Shown here: positions 1 to 8,376 of the stretch, in pieces
Layout of the letters: each line of letters opens with the position of its first letter
Numbering within the stretch: position 1 is the stretch's first letter
Assembly: GCF_003663845.1 (NCBI RefSeq)
Contig: NZ_RCCA01000001.1
Coordinates: forward strand, 682,001-746,000
Source of the DNA: Chryseobacterium sp. 7
GTDB lineage: Bacteria; Bacteroidota; Bacteroidia; Flavobacteriales; Weeksellaceae
Length of the DNA: 64,000 nt
Direction of reading: 5' to 3'
Translations under genes and position numbers: made by a program
The notes under the pieces: model-generated
What the model saw: only the letters and a program-made list of their open reading frames with translations
Told to the model about the DNA's origin: nothing
Database searches by the model: none

Positions 1-322
1 CGAACGCCTGTAGAAAACGCATAGCCCATAATACATAAATATCTGAGGTAAAATAGATGGCTGTTGCTCCTATAATAAAAAACAAAAGCCCACAATACAA
101 CATTGGCTTTCTTCCTTTTTTATCAGATAAAGGACCCCACAAAAGCTGTCCGAAAGCAAATCCTGCAAAAAATACAGAAATGGATACCTGGATGTGTCCG
201 ATATCCGTATTAAAAATCTTCGCCATACTTGGGAAAGCGGGAAGATAAAGATCTATACTAAGCGACTCCAACGTGTTGAGTAGTGCAAGAATAAACACTA
301 CAATATTCAAATTCTTCTTCAT
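1..322 (-). CDS. Bcr/CflA-family MFS drug-efflux transporter (N-terminal part, runs off window)
   Basis: The first 107 residues of a major-facilitator transporter read on the minus strand from ATG at 322 to the window edge, so the C-terminal three quarters lie outside. A hydrophobic first helix ends in SLSIDLYLPAFP, the signature of the Bcr/CflA (bicyclomycin/chloramphenicol efflux) subfamily. The cytoplasmic loop between helices 2 and 3 carries the MFS motif A as GPLSDKKGRKP. Family members export drugs or small metabolites by proton antiport across the inner membrane. The substrate cannot be told from the sequence. It lies 168 bases downstream of an AraC-type regulator on the same strand, which may control it. 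Confidence 0.88.
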   Translation of the reverse strand, partial: MKKNLNIVVFILALLNTLESLSIDLYLPAFPSMAKIFNTDIGHIQVSISVFFAGFAFGQLLWGPLSDKKGRKPMLYCGLLFFIIGATAIYFTSDIYVLWAMRFLQAF

Positions 323-490
323 AATAACAATAAGCCTTCGCAGGCGTTTTTTCCAGCTGCAAAATTGCTGCAAAAAGTATCGTTTTTCAATAAAAGAACT
401 GAAGGAAGGATAGCACAAACTGAGGATTCTCTTATCTGATTGTGTTCAAATTATTTATTTAAACTGAAAAACAAATGAACATTCTGAGGA

Positions 491-1312
491 TTACCCTTTA
501 CCAGGTCTGAACCCATCAGGGTTCTGTTGCGTATGTTTTTTAAAGAACCGGGAAAAGTAAGAAGCGTCACTAAAACCTAATTTAAAAGCGATTTCTTTTA
601 CGGTTAAGGCGCCAAAACTAAGCTCTCTTTTTGCTTCCAGAATAATTCTCTGGGCAATCATTTTTTTTACTGTTGTCCCTCTCAAAAGACGCACAATATC
701 ATTAAGATGATGACTGCTTATCTTCAATTGATCCGCATAGAAACCTGTTTCTTTATGCTCTATATAATGCTTTTCAATAAGACCAATCAGTTCTTGAATG
801 CGCTGACGGTCATTCAACAAAGGTCCCTGAGGAATAATTTGTTCTCCAATGATAATACAAAACGCTTTCAGATAAGCCTTTAAGAGTTCCGTTCTTGCTG
901 TTGTTTTATATTCCTGCTCCATCAATGCTATAATGGTACTGCAGGTTTTTTCATTTTTTGGATTTAAAAAAAAGGGAAGCTCTCCTCCCGTAAGTACAGA
1001 TTCTATATTGCAGGCTTCGTTGAAAATTTCTCTGCTTATTGCCATGGCATATCCCTTCTCTCCTTCTAATTTCATGTTGAAAGCCTGCCCCGGCGCAATG
1101 ATGCAGATTTGATTGTTCTCAAGTTTATAGCTTTCAAAATCCAATTCTAAGCGGCTGTTTTCATACACTTCTCTAAACCAGATAATCTCAAAAAAATTAT
1201 GCCTGTGAACATCATGAAAGTTCTCCGGACCGGCATCACTCAGAGTACTCATCTGAAATTCTTCAGAAGTCAAATGGTGAACCGGAATTTCTTTTTCTGG
1301 TGTAATCATCAC
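491..1312 (-). CDS. AraC-family transcriptional regulator
   Basis: A 273-residue regulator. The N-terminal half is an AraC-type cupin/sensing domain containing HRHNFFEIIWF. Residues about 185-270 form the double helix-turn-helix DNA-binding domain and end in the typical ASYFSRFFKKHTQQNPDGFR signature. The length is normal for the family. It is upstream of, and on the same strand as, the Bcr/CflA efflux gene, so local control of that transporter is a reasonable inference. The ligand is unknown. Confidence 0.9.
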   Translation of the reverse strand: MMITPEKEIPVHHLTSEEFQMSTLSDAGPENFHDVHRHNFFEIIWFREVYENSRLELDFESYKLENNQICIIAPGQAFNMKLEGEKGYAMAISREIFNEACNIESVLTGGELPFFLNPKNEKTCSTIIALMEQEYKTTARTELLKAYLKAFCIIIGEQIIPQGPLLNDRQRIQELIGLIEKHYIEHKETGFYADQLKISSHHLNDIVRLLRGTTVKKMIAQRIILEAKRELSFGALTVKEIAFKLGFSDASYFSRFFKKHTQQNPDGFRPGKG

Positions 1313-1332
1313 TACATTATTTAGCTATAAAC

Positions 1333-1364
1333 AAAAACCACAGCAAAAAAAGTGCTGCGGTTTT
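1333..1364 (-). terminator. Rho-independent terminator after the thiL/small ORF unit
   Basis: A 12-bp stem (AAAACCACAGCA at 1334-1345 against TGCTGCGGTTTT at 1353-1364, one G-U/mismatch position) with a short A/T loop. Read on the minus strand it is followed by a T-rich tract. It lies downstream of the minus-strand thiL and 55-aa ORF and just upstream of the AraC gene, so it separates the two units. Confidence 0.75.
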
Positions 1365-1451
1365 CTTACAATATTTAAAATTAAATATAATTTTTAAGTT
1401 TTTGAGGTTTTAATCTCTTTAAGAAGTTTCTTATTTTTATCCGGAATTTAT

Positions 1452-1619
1452 CTAGCTAAAAACAAGGTAATAAATTAAGCTCCAAATGGTTACAAAAAAC
1501 AAGACAAAAACGAAAGATTCTTTCAGATTCTGATCTCTTTTTTTGATGTAATGTTTATACAGAGTAACTATTATAAATGTTATAATTACTAAACATGGTA
1601 ATATTGTAAAGGTATACAT
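1452..1619 (-). CDS. small two-helix membrane protein, 55 aa, directly after thiL
   Basis: An uninterrupted ORF from ATG at 1619 to TAG at 1452 encodes 55 residues. It has two hydrophobic stretches (residues about 3-21 and 35-53) separated by a basic hinge, HYIKKRDQNLKES. The arrangement is that of a two-pass membrane microprotein. Its start codon is one base beyond the thiL stop, which suggests translational coupling, and the terminator at 1333-1364 follows it. I do not recognise a family. The evidence is the coding-like hydrophobic pattern and the tight spacing; conservation has not been tested. Confidence 0.5.
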   Translation of the reverse strand: MYTFTILPCLVIITFIIVTLYKHYIKKRDQNLKESFVFVLFFVTIWSLIYYLVFS

Positions 1620-1620
1620 C

Positions 1621-2673
1621 TTATTGGTTTAAAAAGGCATCCCACCCCTGAGCAGTAAGCGCTACCAGCTGGTTAGATCCTCTTGCTACCATAAAGTTCC
1701 CTTCTTCTTTTTCTACTGCATGTCCTATAATGGTAAAATCAGGATGGTTTTTAATTTTATCAAAATCATTTGCTGAAATAGTGAACAAAAGTTCATAATC
1801 TTCACCACCACTTAATGCTGTCATTACCGGATTTAAATTCATTTCATCCGCTGTAGAGATTGTAAGACTATCTAATGGAACTTTTTCCTCATACAATCTA
1901 AATCCTACATTAGACTGATCTGAAAGGTGAAGGATTTCGGAAGCTAAACCATCTGAAATATCGATCATAGAAGTTGGTTTGATATCCAATTCTTCTAAAA
2001 TCTTTTTAACGTCTGTTCTTGCTTCAGGTTTCAGCTGTCTTTCCAGAATATAGTCGTAGCCTTCCATTTCAGGCTGCATATTCGGATCAGCAAGAAAAAC
2101 AGCATGTTCTCTTTCAAGAATCTGTAATCCCATGTATGCTCCACCCAAGTCTCCTGTTACCACAAGAAGATCATTTGGTTTTGCTCCGCTTCTTTTTACG
2201 ATGTTTTCTTCGTTTTCAATTCCTACAGCTGTAATGCTCATTACCAGCCCGGAATTTGAACTTGTAGTATCTCCTCCAATCAGATCAACTTTATATCTTC
2301 CACATGCCGCCTGAATTCCGGAATAGATTTCTTCTAAAGCTTCCACTGGAAAACGGTTAGACACAGCAAGAGAAACCAAAATCTGTGTAGGCGTTGCATT
2401 CATTGCTGCAATATCGCTTAGGTTTACCACCACAGCTTTATACCCTAAATGCTTTAATGGAACATAGCCCAGATTAAAGTGTACTCCTTCCGCCAGCACA
2501 TCTGTTGTAAGAACTACTTTTTTGTGATCAGGATTAATAACTGCCGCATCATCTCCTACTCCAAGCTCCGAAGATTCATTGGATAGAGGAAAATGTTCTG
2601 TCAAATGCTTAATAAGACCGAATTCTCCTAATTTCGAAATGGGCGTCAGCTCCTGTGATTTATCTTCAAACAT
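1621..2673 (-). CDS. thiL: thiamine-monophosphate kinase
   Basis: A 350-residue ThiL (AIR-synthase-like fold). It phosphorylates thiamine monophosphate with ATP to give the cofactor thiamine diphosphate. The N-terminal metal/ATP motif ELGVGDDAAVI (residues about 37-47) is present, with TTDVLAEGVHF following, the glycine-rich IGGDTTSS in the middle, and DISDGLASE and LSGGEDYELLFT in the second half, all typical of ThiL. No TPP riboswitch or other thi gene is nearby, so it appears to be a stand-alone salvage or final-step enzyme. A 55-aa membrane ORF follows one base after its stop. Confidence 0.95.
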   Translation of the reverse strand: MFEDKSQELTPISKLGEFGLIKHLTEHFPLSNESSELGVGDDAAVINPDHKKVVLTTDVLAEGVHFNLGYVPLKHLGYKAVVVNLSDIAAMNATPTQILVSLAVSNRFPVEALEEIYSGIQAACGRYKVDLIGGDTTSSNSGLVMSITAVGIENEENIVKRSGAKPNDLLVVTGDLGGAYMGLQILEREHAVFLADPNMQPEMEGYDYILERQLKPEARTDVKKILEELDIKPTSMIDISDGLASEILHLSDQSNVGFRLYEEKVPLDSLTISTADEMNLNPVMTALSGGEDYELLFTISANDFDKIKNHPDFTIIGHAVEKEEGNFMVARGSNQLVALTAQGWDAFLNQ

Positions 2674-2702
2674 AAATTTCTGTTTATAAGTGATCTTTGA
2701 AA

Positions 2703-2775
2703 AATGATAATTGATATCTCAGCAATACAGATTTCATTATGTATCATTGATCAATCATCATTCATCATTTATATA
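2703..2775. repeat. degenerate short-period repeat (GATnAATGATnAAT type)
   Basis: The spacer between thiL and the thioesterase is built of variants of a roughly 7-base unit, seen on the minus strand as AATGATGAATGATGATTGAT with an imperfect second part AATTGATATC/AATGATAATT. It has no ORF of note. The look is that of a microsatellite-like intergenic filler; whether the same unit recurs elsewhere in the genome cannot be seen here. Confidence 0.4.
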
Positions 2776-3263
2776 TTAATCTCTGCCGGGTCAATATTGT
2801 GTGGGTGGAAAGGAAACTTTTTAAAGTCTTCTCTCGATAATACCACAGTTTCCGGGCTCTTGTACTTGTTCATGGCTTCCACTACATCATCTGGTGGAGT
2901 GGTCATTTTTCTAAGCATCATATCAATCCATACTCCTGTAGCTTCTGCAGTAGCACAGTGCATGCCGTCCGGAGTATAAAATTTGTGTACAAAACGGTAG
3001 ATGGAAGAATCCTCTGCACATCCGTCTATTTCTACACTTACAATAACGATCTGATCTGCATAAATTTCTTTGAAGAAAGAATATCTTTCGTGCAGGATCA
3101 CCGGGCCTATTCCCCATCTGCTCAGCTGGGTAACTCCCATTTTTTCTTTAGTCATGAAAGCCATTCTGGCTTGTGCACAATATTGTACATATGATGAATT
3201 GGCTAAGTGCTTGTTGGCATCAAGATCGCTCCATCGCACTTCAAATTTATGGTAGAAAATCAT
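2769..3263 (-). CDS. acyl-CoA thioesterase, hotdog fold (4HBT-like)
   Basis: A 164-residue protein of the thioesterase superfamily. The N-terminus FEVRWSDLDANKHLANSSY matches the 4-hydroxybenzoyl-CoA thioesterase/YbgC signature, in which the Asp of SDLDxNKH is the usual catalytic residue. The middle FFKEIYADQIVIVSVEIDG and C-terminal CATAEATGVWIDM are typical hotdog strands. It should hydrolyse acyl-CoA or acyl-ACP thioesters in the cytoplasm; chain preference is unknown. It is on the same strand as thiL but separated by a repeat-filled 95-bp gap. Confidence 0.85.
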   Translation of the reverse strand: MIFYHKFEVRWSDLDANKHLANSSYVQYCAQARMAFMTKEKMGVTQLSRWGIGPVILHERYSFFKEIYADQIVIVSVEIDGCAEDSSIYRFVHKFYTPDGMHCATAEATGVWIDMMLRKMTTPPDDVVEAMNKYKSPETVVLSREDFKKFPFHPHNIDPAEINI

Positions 3264-3378
3264 TTTGAAAATCGTTTTTGAATATTATAAAATAATAATC
3301 TTCAAAAATACTCAAATAAGATGGTTTATAAAAATTGTACTTTTGAAAAAATAATCTTCCGCATAGGATTACACATAC

Positions 3379-4581
3379 ATGAAACAGATCATTATTATCG
3401 GAGGCGGTGCTGCAGGCTTTTTCTGTGCATCTAATCTTGACGAAAAAAAATATACAATTACGATTTTAGAACAGAATTCAGATGTTCTTCAGAAAGTTAA
3501 GATTTCTGGTGGCGGACGCTGCAATGTTACCCACGCATGCTTTGATCCAAGAGAACTTGTTCAGTTTTATCCTCGTGGAAACAAGGAACTACTTAGCGTT
3601 TTCAGCAAATTTCAGCCTGGAGACACCATGGAATGGTTTGATCAGCGTAATGTTCCGCTGAAAATTGAAAATGATAACAGAACTTTCCCTGAAAGTAATT
3701 CTTCTCAAACCATTATCAATACTTTTTTGAATGAAACTCAAAAGAAAAATGTAACTGTACAGACAAAGTGTACGGTAAAAGAGATTGAAAAACAGGATGA
3801 AAAATATATTGTAAGAACCAATTCAGGCAATTTTGAGGCAGATTATATCGTATACACTACCGGAAGTTCTCCAAAATCGCTGAAAATTATCGAAAATCTG
3901 GGTCATAAGATTGTGGATTTAGTCCCTTCACTTTTCACATTTAATATTAAAGATGAGTTGCTGAAAGATCTTCCGGGAACAAGTTTTGAAAACGCCGGAA
4001 TTTCAATTCCAAAGCTTAAAACTGAAGAAAGCGGACCTTTGCTTATTACACACTGGGGACTTTCCGGGCCTGCTGTCCTTAAAATCTCTGCGTGGGAAGC
4101 AATAAGCCTTGCAAAGCTTAAATATAACTTTGAAATCGAGGTTAATTTCGTTTCCATAGAAATGGATGAAGCAGAAGAAATTTTCAACAATTTCAAGCAG
4201 AGCAATCCTAAAAAAACGATAGGACAGTCTAAAATTTTTGATATTACCAACAGGTTCTGGCAGAAGATTTTAGAGATTTCAAAAGTTGATCTTAATAAAC
4301 AGGTTGCCAATATTTCCGGAAAGGAAATGCAGAAAATCATTGAAAATCTCTGCAAAAAAAAGTTTCAGGTAACCGGGAAATCTACCTTTAAAGATGAATT
4401 TGTAACAGCCGGAGGCGTTGATTTAAAAGAAATTAACTTCAAAAATATGTCTTCAAAATTACTTCCTAATTTCTATATTGCCGGAGAAGTTCTCAATATA
4501 GATGCCGTGACAGGCGGGTTCAATTTCCAGGCATGCTGGAGCGAAGGATGGCTGATTGCACAGGATCTCAACAGCTTATAA
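3379..4581 (+). CDS. HI0933/BaiN-family NAD(P)/FAD-dependent oxidoreductase
   Basis: A 400-residue flavoprotein. The N-terminus IIIIGGGAAGFFCASNL is a Rossmann FAD-binding motif, followed by ISGGGRCNVTH, the hallmark of the HI0933 family. The C-terminal NFYIAGEVLNIDAVTGG closes the FAD site. The family contains putative reductases of unsettled substrate (BaiN is one studied member), so the reaction is not assigned. A Bacteroidota -7 box, TACTTTTG, lies at 3338-3345, 33 bases before the start. The gene is divergent from the thioesterase. Confidence 0.88.
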   Translation: MKQIIIIGGGAAGFFCASNLDEKKYTITILEQNSDVLQKVKISGGGRCNVTHACFDPRELVQFYPRGNKELLSVFSKFQPGDTMEWFDQRNVPLKIENDNRTFPESNSSQTIINTFLNETQKKNVTVQTKCTVKEIEKQDEKYIVRTNSGNFEADYIVYTTGSSPKSLKIIENLGHKIVDLVPSLFTFNIKDELLKDLPGTSFENAGISIPKLKTEESGPLLITHWGLSGPAVLKISAWEAISLAKLKYNFEIEVNFVSIEMDEAEEIFNNFKQSNPKKTIGQSKIFDITNRFWQKILEISKVDLNKQVANISGKEMQKIIENLCKKKFQVTGKSTFKDEFVTAGGVDLKEINFKNMSSKLLPNFYIAGEVLNIDAVTGGFNFQACWSEGWLIAQDLNSL

Positions 4582-4612
4582 AAAAACACTACTTTTAATA
4601 AAAACTAAATAC

Positions 4613-5026
4613 ATGAAAAAAATAGTAGCATTCTTTCTATGTCTGGGATTCGGGCTTGTTTTTGCTCAGACAAAGGAAACTCAACCTAAGCCTGCGACAG
4701 ATCATTCCAGAGATAAATACATTCCTGAACAGAGTAAACAGGCAGAATATCCTGGTGGAATTCAGGTATTTATGCGAGAGGTATCTCAAAAAATTAATAC
4801 TAACCGAATAAAAGGGGCTAAGGGTAAGACCCGTTCCAATGCTAAATTCTCTGTTAATGCTAAAGGAGATATAGAAACTATTATAGTAACCGGTGAAAAT
4901 GAATCTCTTAATCATGAGGTAGAAAGAGTAATGAAATCTATGAAAACCCTATGGAAACCCGGAGAATATAAGGGGAATACCGTAATGATTTGGTTTAATC
5001 TTCCTTTCATTATTAATTTTGAATAA
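4613..5026 (+). CDS. secreted TonB-C-terminus-like small protein
   Basis: A 137-residue protein if started at the ATG at 4613, which gives a clean signal peptide (MKKIVAFFLCLGFGLVFAQ). An earlier in-frame start at 4556 would overlap the preceding gene and put extra residues before the signal. The mature part has EYPGGIQVFMREVSQKIN and later AKFSVNAKGDIETIIVTGEN, which resembles the C-terminal domain of TonB-like energy transducers (a 'V-x-x-x-G' strand pattern). It lacks a membrane anchor and a proline-rich spacer, so it is a periplasmic TonB-C-like protein rather than a working TonB. Function unknown. Confidence 0.7.
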   Translation: MKKIVAFFLCLGFGLVFAQTKETQPKPATDHSRDKYIPEQSKQAEYPGGIQVFMREVSQKINTNRIKGAKGKTRSNAKFSVNAKGDIETIIVTGENESLNHEVERVMKSMKTLWKPGEYKGNTVMIWFNLPFIINFE

Positions 5027-5031
5027 TCGGG

Positions 5032-5670
5032 ATGCTATCTGCCAAAAGAAATACTGCAATTTTCTTCAAAATTCTTCTCATCATAGGATTTGGGTATTTC
5101 TTTTGGCTGATGTTGAAAATTACATTAGAATATATTCCATTTAATCCTGAAGCCAGTTTTTTGATGATCAAACAGACAGAAGCGATAGAAAGACCTGAAT
5201 ATCTTACATTTTTCTATACTCATGTCTATACGAGCATCTTTGTGCTTTTTTCTGGCTTTTTGGCTATTCTCAGAAAAGATTTCGGGCTCAAAAATTTCCA
5301 CCGGAATATGGGAAAAGTATATATTTTTCTCATTCTGATCTGTGCTGCTCCTTCAGGAATTTATATGGGAATATTTGCCAACGGAGGTATTTTATCGAAG
5401 ATTTCTTTTGTTATTTTAGGCTTTTTATGGTGGTTTTCAACGTTTAAAGCATATCAGCTGGCAAGACAGAAAAAATTTAAAGAACACAAGCAGTGGATGT
5501 GGCGAAGTTTCGCTTTCACTTTATCTGCTATTACCCTGAGAATGTGGAAAGTAATTATTGTATATTTATTTCATCCCAATCCAATGGATGTCTATCAAAT
5601 CATTGCATGGCTGGGCTGGACCCCCAATATCCTTATTATTGAATATTTAATCACAAAAAAACATATATGA
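5032..5670 (+). CDS. DUF2306-type multipass membrane protein
   Basis: A 212-residue membrane protein with about five hydrophobic segments, beginning with ILLIIGFGYFFWLMLKITL. It contains FYTHVYTSIFVLFSGFLAIL, FHRNMGKVYIFLILICAAPSG and EHKQWMWRSFAFTLSAITLR, the histidine- and arginine-bearing pattern of the DUF2306 family, whose function is not established. It starts five bases after the previous gene and overlaps the next by 4 bases (ATGA), so the three form an operon. Confidence 0.75.
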   Translation: MLSAKRNTAIFFKILLIIGFGYFFWLMLKITLEYIPFNPEASFLMIKQTEAIERPEYLTFFYTHVYTSIFVLFSGFLAILRKDFGLKNFHRNMGKVYIFLILICAAPSGIYMGIFANGGILSKISFVILGFLWWFSTFKAYQLARQKKFKEHKQWMWRSFAFTLSAITLRMWKVIIVYLFHPNPMDVYQIIAWLGWTPNILIIEYLITKKHI

Positions 5671-6587
5671 AAATTGTAAATTACACCTTGATTTCTTTAC
5701 TGACAGCTTCTCTGATCAGTTGTAAAAAAGATGGTAAGACCAATGAATCGGGGAAAGATTCTCTGACCGCAAAGAAAGACTCTGTGGTAGTTCCTGAAGT
5801 TCATAAAGAATATTACGGAATTTATACCGGAGAATTCGCCGGAATGGAAAAGGTAGTTGACCAAGCAGACGGTTCAGAGTATGATGTGAACAACTACAAA
5901 AGAATTTCTTTAAAGATCAACAGAATCACCAAAGACAGCGTTTACGGGCAAAGTATTGTGAATGGGAATCAGCGCCCTTTCCGAGGAGTTTTCAATGAGG
6001 CTGCAGCGTCTTTTGTACTGGATGAACCTGGTAATGACAAAACAGACGGAAGATTTGAAGTAAAACTGAAAGGTGACAGCTTAACCGGAAATTGGAATGC
6101 TTTTGATAAAACAACCGTTAAAGCACCTTCAAAAACACTTAAGCTCATCAAAAAAGAGTTTGTTTACAACCCGAACTTTATGCTGGATAAAGATTCTGAT
6201 CTGGTAGACTGGTCAAACCCTAAAGAGTTTACAGAAAAATACAAGGATGAAGAAACCGGAAAAACAGAAAGCTATAAAACCTCTAAAAACCGTATTGCTT
6301 CTGAAGCTATATTTAAACTCAATGCATCTAAGCAGAAACTGACGGAAAAAGATCTTAAAAACCTAAGAAAACTGGATCTTGAAATCATCAAGAATTCTGT
6401 ATTTGCAAGACATGGCTATTCCTTTAAAAAAGAAACTTACAGAAATTTCTTTGAGCAAACAGACTGGTATATCCCGGTTTCCAACAATGTAGACAATGAT
6501 CTTTCACCTATGGAAAAAGAAAATGTAGCTTTACTGAACCGTTTTACCAAATATGCGGAGGATAAATATGATAGTTTTGGGAGATAG
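5667..6587 (+). CDS. YARHG-domain lipoprotein
   Basis: A 306-residue predicted lipoprotein. The signal peptide ends in a lipobox-like LLTASLISC, with Cys about residue 19. The C-terminal region (residues about 228-300) contains LRKLDLEIIKNSVFARHGYSF followed by FFEQTDWYIP, which is the YARHG domain (named for the Y/F-A-R-H-G motif), an extracellular domain of unknown role. The middle is a beta-rich region of no recognised family. ATGA overlap with the upstream DUF2306 gene indicates co-transcription. Confidence 0.78.
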   Translation: MKIVNYTLISLLTASLISCKKDGKTNESGKDSLTAKKDSVVVPEVHKEYYGIYTGEFAGMEKVVDQADGSEYDVNNYKRISLKINRITKDSVYGQSIVNGNQRPFRGVFNEAAASFVLDEPGNDKTDGRFEVKLKGDSLTGNWNAFDKTTVKAPSKTLKLIKKEFVYNPNFMLDKDSDLVDWSNPKEFTEKYKDEETGKTESYKTSKNRIASEAIFKLNASKQKLTEKDLKNLRKLDLEIIKNSVFARHGYSFKKETYRNFFEQTDWYIPVSNNVDNDLSPMEKENVALLNRFTKYAEDKYDSFGR

Positions 6588-6604
6588 CTGTCAGGTTGCA
6601 GGAA

Positions 6605-7027
6605 TTAGAGATTAGGAGTTGAGGTTAATCTATCATTGTTTGTCACCTTTATGAAAATATAGAGGATCAGACAACCTGCAGCATAACATAAATTATCAAT
6701 CCAAGAGAAAGAATTTCCGATCACAATATACATCAGGCTTCCAGGACGGAAGCCTAGTTTTTCTGCAATATTGAAATACTGGGCAAACTCTACCAGAAAT
6801 GAAAAAATCAAAATTCCCAAAATCAATTTCTGGTCATTTACTTTTACAAAACTTTTCACAAAAGTATACAGAAGCATCACCACAATTACATCTCCGAGAT
6901 ACGCTCTCACAAAGAAAACATTACTGAGTTTGGTAGCAATTAATACTTCCACAAGAAAAATAAATATGGTCAGAAGAAGATACTTCAGGCTGAATTGGAA
7001 TTTCATTTCAAATTTGAGTTTAGGCAT
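6605..7027 (-). CDS. DUF2809-like membrane protein
   Basis: A 140-residue membrane protein with about four hydrophobic segments (YLLLTIFIFLVEVLIATKL, YLGDVIVVMLLYTFVKSF, LILGILIFSFLVEFAQYF and AAGCLILYIFI). The motifs RAYLGDV and EFAQYF are typical of DUF2809 (VanZ-like small membrane proteins) of unknown function. I chose ATG 7027, because a longer start at 7051 lies inside the terminator hairpin of the upstream gene. The last codons fall next to a repeat-like spacer at 6588-6630. Confidence 0.65.
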   Translation of the reverse strand: MPKLKFEMKFQFSLKYLLLTIFIFLVEVLIATKLSNVFFVRAYLGDVIVVMLLYTFVKSFVKVNDQKLILGILIFSFLVEFAQYFNIAEKLGFRPGSLMYIVIGNSFSWIDNLCYAAGCLILYIFIKVTNNDRLTSTPNL

Positions 7028-7058
7028 AAAAAATCGGCGTTCCAGGAACACCGATCTT
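7027..7058 (-). terminator. terminator after the thioredoxin-fold gene pair
   Basis: An 11-12 bp stem (ATCGGCGTTCC at 7033-7043 against GGAACACCGAT at 7045-7055) with a run of T residues on the minus strand. It follows the minus-strand gene ending at 7079 and helps to place the start of the next gene downstream of it. Confidence 0.75.
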
Positions 7059-7078
7059 ATTTTTATACAGCAAATATA

Positions 7079-7732
7079 TTATTTCTTTACTTTGATTGTA
7101 CATCCGATTGCTACAGTTTTCGTCATTTTCACAGGTTCTCCTTTTATAAGAGCATTTAAGGCATCCTGAGCATAATATTCTGATACGTCATTCGGGTTAT
7201 CATAATTATTGTCAATAGCACCAATATATTTCACAATATTCTTTCCGTTTTCTTTTTTCAGTACAAAAACATGCGGTGTTTTTGTTGCTCCGTACTGCGG
7301 ATAAATTTTCTGACTTTCATCTACCAAATATGGAAAAGTAAAGCCTTTTTGTTTTGCTCTTTCAATCATCTGCTGATAGCCGTCTTCCGGCTGTACATTA
7401 GGATCATTTGGGTTGATTGCGATGACGGGATATCCCTGAGATTTATATTTTTTATCCAGCTCAATAATTCTGTCTTCGTATTTCTTGGCGTAAGGACAAT
7501 GATTGCAGGTAAATATTACAATAAATCCTTTCGCACTTTTAAAATCACTTAGGGAAACCATTTTCCCGTCTATATTTTTAAGCTTAAAATCAGCAGCTTC
7601 ATCCCCTACTTCATAGCTTTTTGCCGCAATATTTTCTTTCTGGTTTTTGTTTTTATCATGATCTGTCGTTGTAAAGCTCAGTAATCCCAGCCCAACGATC
7701 AATGCTGTCATTAAAATTTTCAGGTTTTTCAT
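7079..7732 (-). CDS. exported thioredoxin-like/peroxiredoxin-like protein
   Basis: A 217-residue protein with a signal peptide (MKNLKILMTALIVGLGLLSF) and an AhpC/TSA-type redoxin domain starting at YEVGDEAADFKLKNIDGK. The redox motif is C76-N-H-C79 followed by PYAKKYEDRI. This is the PRX-like exported subfamily common in Bacteroidota, predicted to act in the periplasm. The Cys-x-x-Cys suggests thiol-disulfide exchange. It is 9 bases downstream of another TlpA-like gene on the same strand, so they form a pair. The substrate is unknown; see the divergent Cys-rich peptide cluster. Confidence 0.82.
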   Translation of the reverse strand: MKNLKILMTALIVGLGLLSFTTTDHDKNKNQKENIAAKSYEVGDEAADFKLKNIDGKMVSLSDFKSAKGFIVIFTCNHCPYAKKYEDRIIELDKKYKSQGYPVIAINPNDPNVQPEDGYQQMIERAKQKGFTFPYLVDESQKIYPQYGATKTPHVFVLKKENGKNIVKYIGAIDNNYDNPNDVSEYYAQDALNALIKGEPVKMTKTVAIGCTIKVKK

Positions 7733-7741
7733 AATCTATTA

Positions 7742-8227
7742 TTATAGGTTTTCTTTAATTGTCTTGTCTAAATCTTCTTTGCTCATTTCACCATCGTTAA
7801 AGTAGAATTTTGCTCCGTTTTTATAGAACAGCGTTACCGGAATATTCCCATCCCAGTCTTTTTCAAACCTTGGAATCCATGTGTTCATTCTTTTGATATC
7901 ATCCAGCAGAAGTACCTCAGCGGTAAGATTTTTATTTTTGATGAATTTCAATACTCTTTCCTTATCAGCCAATCTATCTAAAGAGACCAAAATCATCTTA
8001 TATTTCTGATGCTCTGAGTATTTAGCATTCACTTCCATAAAGTGCGGAAGCTCCTTTACACAAGGAGCACAGGTGGTAGACCAGAAATTCACAACAAGTA
8101 GCTTATCTTTTTCCTGTTCAATACGCTTTTCCAGGTCTTCATATTTTACTACAGAAATATCTGTCTGCTGGGCTTTATAAACCGAACAAAGCATAAATAC
8201 GTTAAGGATTATTATTAAATTCTTCAT
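7742..8227 (-). CDS. TlpA-family thioredoxin-like protein
   Basis: A 161-residue exported thioredoxin-fold protein. The start at 8227 gives a good signal peptide (MKNLIIILNVFMLCSVYKAQ); an upstream ATG at 8248 adds seven residues. The active site is VVNFWSTTCAPCVKELPHF with C53 and C56, as in TlpA/ResA-type thiol-disulfide oxidoreductases. The cis-Pro region (GNIPVTLFYKNG) is present. It starts the minus-strand pair with the redoxin gene and is transcribed away from the GG-leader peptide genes, with about 150 bases of shared upstream sequence. Confidence 0.85.
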   Translation of the reverse strand: MKNLIIILNVFMLCSVYKAQQTDISVVKYEDLEKRIEQEKDKLLVVNFWSTTCAPCVKELPHFMEVNAKYSEHQKYKMILVSLDRLADKERVLKFIKNKNLTAEVLLLDDIKRMNTWIPRFEKDWDGNIPVTLFYKNGAKFYFNDGEMSKEDLDKTIKENL

Positions 8228-8323
8228 ATTCAAAATTAACAAATGCATTCTTTCTCAATGGAAATCAACTTGTTAAAATTTGTTAAGAATTCTATTTATT
8301 ATACAAAATTCTTTCACCAACTG

Positions 8324-8353
8324 TTGAATTAATAAAAATAAAATGTAACTTAG
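8324..8353 (+). promoter_or_regulatory. Bacteroidota promoter for GG-leader peptide genes 1-2
   Basis: TTG at 8324-8326, a 19-base spacer, and TAACTTAG at 8346-8353, close to the Bacteroidota consensus TTG-N19-TAnnTTTG. It sits 24 bases before the first peptide gene. The same layout recurs upstream of peptide 3. Confidence 0.65.
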
Positions 8354-8376
8354 CTCAGAATCAAAACTAAAATACC

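Noticed and set aside
2674..2768. TPP riboswitch upstream of thiL
   Set aside because: The 95-base spacer is a short-period AT repeat and lacks the conserved thi-box bases.
4556..4612. Longer N-terminus for the TonB-C-like protein at 4613
   Set aside because: It would overlap the flavoprotein gene and place about 19 unconserved residues in front of a clear signal peptide.
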